Shown here: positions 61,353-64,000 of the stretch, piece after piece
How positions within the stretch are numbered: the first letter of the stretch is position 1
Layout: the number at the start of each line of letters is the position of its first letter
From: Bacillota bacterium
GTDB taxonomy: Bacteria > Bacillota > Clostridia > DSM-8532
Direction of reading: 5' to 3'
NCBI GenBank assembly: GCA_023415825.1
Contig: JAEZJF010000022.1
Location: 310,001-374,000 of the forward strand
Length of the DNA stretch: 64,000 nucleotides
Position numbers and translations under genes: made by a program
The notes under the pieces: model-generated
The model's input: the letters and a program-made list of their open reading frames with translations, nothing else
Told to the model about the DNA's origin: nothing
The model's database searches: none

Positions 61353-62228
61353 ATGAATAAAGGCGGCAAGTTAATGGGCTGGCTGTTTACAGCACCCGCG
61401 CTCCTGTTTTTCACAGGACTTACTATGATTCCGCTTATCATGTCCTTCGGTTACGGACTCACGAAATGGAATGGAATTTCCGCTCCAATATTTATTGGAC
61501 TTGAAAACTATATCAGGATCATAAAGGACGGCGACTATTGGAAAACCTTTTCTAATACCATGATACTCATGGCGGTATCCTTGGTCTTTCAGGTTTTTTT
61601 TGGGCTTATTCTGGCTTGGCTCATGTGTAATGCCGCACGAGGGTTCAAAATTTACCGTACCGTATTTTTTCTGCCTGTTATCGTCGCCCCTATGGCCATT
61701 GGCATTATGTTCTCATTACTCTATAATTCCGAATTCGGGATGATCAACCTTCTTTTTGATATGCTCCATCTTTCGGGACTTAAAAGGGAGTGGCTGTCGG
61801 ACCCGGATATTGTTCTTACCTCCGTGATTATCCCGCAGGTGTGGCAGTATATCGGCCTTTACATTACGATTTTCGCGGCAGCCATTCGTGGCATCTCAGA
61901 CGATATATTTGAAAGTGCCAAGATCGATGGTGCAAACCAGTGGTATGTGTTCTGGAATATTGTCAGTCCCATGGTAAAGGATATTACCCGCATCAGTATG
62001 GTATTGGCTGTAACCGGTTCACTCAAGGCTTTCGATCACGCTTGGGCCATAACCGGCGGAGGACCGGGCAATGCCTCGGCCTACCTTGCCATCTATACAT
62101 ATAAAGCCGCTTTTGTGAAATCGAACTTTGGGTATGCAAGCGCAGTCAGTTCTACCATGCTGCTGGTGGCACTCATCCTGTCACTGCTTGTACGAAAGCT
62201 GGTCCGAACCGACGAAGGCGTATCTTGA
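61353..62228 (+). CDS. Sugar ABC transporter permease (MalF/UgpA type)
   Basis: 291 residues with six helices. The EAA loop is ISDDIFESAKIDGANQWYVFWNIVSPM. AAGGAG precedes ATG 61353. The GGGPGNASAYLAIYTYKAAF segment is typical of lipid-side sugar permeases. It works with the next gene, and the shared ATPase is encoded elsewhere. Confidence 0.9.
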   Translation: MNKGGKLMGWLFTAPALLFFTGLTMIPLIMSFGYGLTKWNGISAPIFIGLENYIRIIKDGDYWKTFSNTMILMAVSLVFQVFFGLILAWLMCNAARGFKIYRTVFFLPVIVAPMAIGIMFSLLYNSEFGMINLLFDMLHLSGLKREWLSDPDIVLTSVIIPQVWQYIGLYITIFAAAIRGISDDIFESAKIDGANQWYVFWNIVSPMVKDITRISMVLAVTGSLKAFDHAWAITGGGPGNASAYLAIYTYKAAFVKSNFGYASAVSSTMLLVALILSLLVRKLVRTDEGVS

Positions 62229-62239
62229 GGAGGTAACAC

Positions 62240-63070
62240 ATGAAAACTCGCAAAATTCTGGGATTAGCGTCTTCTGCTAAATATCTGGTGCTGACACTGT
62301 TCGGTATGACCACCTTTTACCCTTTTATATGGCTGTTTTTCAACGCATTTAAGGAGCAATACGAGATATACTCAAATCCCTTTGGCCTGCCGGCCCGATG
62401 GCTTTTCCAGAACCTTGCCGATGCATGGAAAATGGCCCGGATATCCACAGCGTTCATGAACAGCATACTGGTTTCCTTTACCTCGGTGCTGCTGATTATT
62501 ATGATGGGTGCGCTGGCGTCCTATGCCATCTCCCGGAAGATGGTTCCCAAATGGGTGTACTCCTATTTCTCCATGGGTATCATGATAGCCGCCCATACGG
62601 TATTGATTCCGACCTTCTCCATATTAAAGAGCATGCAATTGTTCGATAAGCCGCTAGCCCTCATTCTGGTTTATACGGCCGCCAATGTCTCTTTAGCCAT
62701 CTTCATTCTGGTAGGGTTCATGAACAGTCTGCCCATTGCGGTAGAGGAAGCGGCCACCATAGACGGGTGCAGCAGGTTTCGTACCTTTGTGAGGATTGTA
62801 CTTCCCATGAGTAAGTCCGGTCTGGCAACAGTAGGAACCCTCACTTTCCTCAACTGCTGGAACGAATATCTTTTTGCCTTTGTCATCATCCGTTCCAACT
62901 CGTTCAAAACGCTGACCCAGAGTGTGATGGGGCTTCAGGGGCAATATGCATCCAATGTAGCCATGCTGTGTGCAGGCCTGTTTATTGCCATTCTTCCGGT
63001 TATCGTGATGTACTGCCTGTTTCAGGAACAGGTCATTAAAGGCTTGACCGCCGGTGCGGTTAAAGGATAA
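62240..63070 (+). CDS. Sugar ABC transporter permease (MalG/UgpE type)
   Basis: 276 residues, six helices. The EAA loop is AVEEAATIDGCSRFRTFVRIVLPMS, and the C-terminus is QEQVIKGLTAGAVKG, as in the first operon's partner. GAGG precedes the ATG 11 bases after the first permease. The pair forms the membrane channel. Confidence 0.9.
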   Translation: MKTRKILGLASSAKYLVLTLFGMTTFYPFIWLFFNAFKEQYEIYSNPFGLPARWLFQNLADAWKMARISTAFMNSILVSFTSVLLIIMMGALASYAISRKMVPKWVYSYFSMGIMIAAHTVLIPTFSILKSMQLFDKPLALILVYTAANVSLAIFILVGFMNSLPIAVEEAATIDGCSRFRTFVRIVLPMSKSGLATVGTLTFLNCWNEYLFAFVIIRSNSFKTLTQSVMGLQGQYASNVAMLCAGLFIAILPVIVMYCLFQEQVIKGLTAGAVKG

Positions 63071-63080
63071 GGAGGTTCTT

Positions 63081-64000
63081 ATGGAAAACGTTGTTTTGAC
63101 CGATACCGGTATTCACATCGGGGGCCAGGATTACCCGCTATGGAGCGGAAGCTTCCATTACTGGCGCAGTGATCCGGCCCGCTGGAGGGGTATTTTGGAG
63201 AAGATCAGTCAAATGGGCTTTGGCATGGTGGAAAGCTATGTCCCCTGGGGAGTCCATGAAATTGCAAAAGGGGAGTATGATTTTGGTTCGATAGATGCCA
63301 GAAAGAACCTGAGAGGCTTTTTGGACCTCTGCAGGGAATTGAATTTCTTTGTTTTTCTTAGGCCCGGACCCCATATTAACGCGGAGCTGGACTGCTTTGG
63401 ATTTCCGGAGCGGATTGTGTTCAATCCCCGGTATATGGCCCGTTCCCCGTATGGAACCCCGGTAACCTATCCATATGCAACCCGACCTTTCCCCATTCCG
63501 TCCTATGCCGCGCCGGAATTTCTTGATGAGGTCCGGGAGTATTTTGACGCCGTATACGAAGAAATAAAGGACTACCTGTACCCATACGGGCCGGTGGTGG
63601 CTTTGCAAAGCGACAACGAATACTGTCATTTTTTCAGGGACAGCGCCTATATCCTGGATTATTCAGAAGCTTCCATAACGGCGTATCATAAATTTCTAAG
63701 AAAACGCTACGGTTCGGCTCACAACCTATCGGAAGCCTATGGCGGACCGGTTGATTCCATAGAGGAGGTCCGGGCACCAATAGGGTTTTCACGGGGACAG
63801 CTTGTTAAGTGCTATGATTGGGTCAATTTTAAGGAGCGTCAGATTACAGAAATGGTAGGAAAGATAGCTGCCTACTGGCGCGGTAAAGGAGTAAATCTGC
63901 CTATTTATCATAATATTGCATTTCAATATTATACCCCTGTGGATCTTGTGGCTATGGAGAAAGAAGCGGTGGATGTGGCCGGAATGGACATCTATCTTTA
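63081..64000 (+). CDS. GH35-like beta-galactosidase (3' end beyond window)
   Basis: 306 N-terminal residues are present. The barrel begins GGQDYPLWSGSFHYWR (14-29) and continues with SYVPWGVHEIAKGEYDF, FLRPGPHINAELDCFG and LQSDNEYCHFF, where Asn179-Glu180 is the expected acid/base pair. These match GH35 (clan A) beta-galactosidases, though LQSDNEY departs from the common QIENEYG. No signal peptide is present, so it should act on the sugar imported by the preceding ABC system. AAGGAGG precedes ATG 63081, ten bases after the permease stop. Confidence 0.85.
   Translation, partial: MENVVLTDTGIHIGGQDYPLWSGSFHYWRSDPARWRGILEKISQMGFGMVESYVPWGVHEIAKGEYDFGSIDARKNLRGFLDLCRELNFFVFLRPGPHINAELDCFGFPERIVFNPRYMARSPYGTPVTYPYATRPFPIPSYAAPEFLDEVREYFDAVYEEIKDYLYPYGPVVALQSDNEYCHFFRDSAYILDYSEASITAYHKFLRKRYGSAHNLSEAYGGPVDSIEEVRAPIGFSRGQLVKCYDWVNFKERQITEMVGKIAAYWRGKGVNLPIYHNIAFQYYTPVDLVAMEKEAVDVAGMDIYL

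Overview
The window looks like chromosomal DNA of a low-to-moderate G+C, anaerobic, Gram-positive bacterium of the Clostridia. The evidence is indirect but consistent: AGGAGG-type ribosome binding sites with frequent TTG and GTG starts, a PyrR-type attenuator, S-layer homology domains, YesM/YesN-type two-component regulation, an anaerobic sulfatase-maturase homologue, sugar ABC operons without their own ATPase, and a cyclic-di-GMP-I riboswitch. No rRNA, tRNA or CRISPR array was found. No genus is claimed.

Layout. 1-9 kb: truncated topB; an ECF sigma/anti-sigma pair behind a probable self-recognised promoter; an XRE regulator/membrane protein pair with a palindromic operator; a radical SAM/SPASM protein; a minus-strand leader-peptide/structured-RNA unit ahead of a 50-codon gene; pyrR-uraA behind an attenuator; exodeoxyribonuclease III. 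9-15.6 kb: a P-type Ca2+ ATPase, an ABC exporter pair and a sulfatase-maturase-type radical SAM enzyme.

15.6-27 kb is a polymorphic-toxin-like island. A c-di-GMP-I riboswitch and terminator precede one giant secreted YD-repeat (Rhs/WapA-like) protein of about 2,919 residues. Its variable tip carries a peptidoglycan-binding module and a glycine-rich end. It is followed by a small two-helix membrane protein (candidate immunity), two decayed Rhs-tip copies, a 93-aa orphan and a lipoprotein. The island lies between two ~107-bp direct repeats copied from the 3' end of the maturase gene and its flank. The left flank also holds an exact 42-bp piece of a glycosidase gene lying 15 kb downstream, the scar of a collapsed tandem duplication.

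27-42 kb is a carbohydrate block: an SLH-GH18 protein, a J-like membrane protein, a clan-D glycosidase, a GH109-like oxidoreductase, a LacI regulator with operators, a sugar ABC operon ending in an unrecognised 799-aa putative glycosidase, and an SLH/HtrA-type protease flanked by twin terminators.

42-56 kb is AT-richer and reads as a defence island: a UvrD-like helicase with an embedded nuclease motif, a MazG-like protein, an SF2 helicase with an N-terminal nuclease motif, a type II Thoeris pair (membrane-macro ThsA plus TIR ThsB), an FRG-domain protein with a tiny CxxC protein, HNH and NERD nucleases, and several decayed genes (DUF262, IS256-type transposase, ketopantoate-reductase-like). 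56.4-64 kb returns to sugar uptake: a YesM/YesN-type two-component pair, its likely target ABC operon, and a GH35-like beta-galactosidase cut by the window end.
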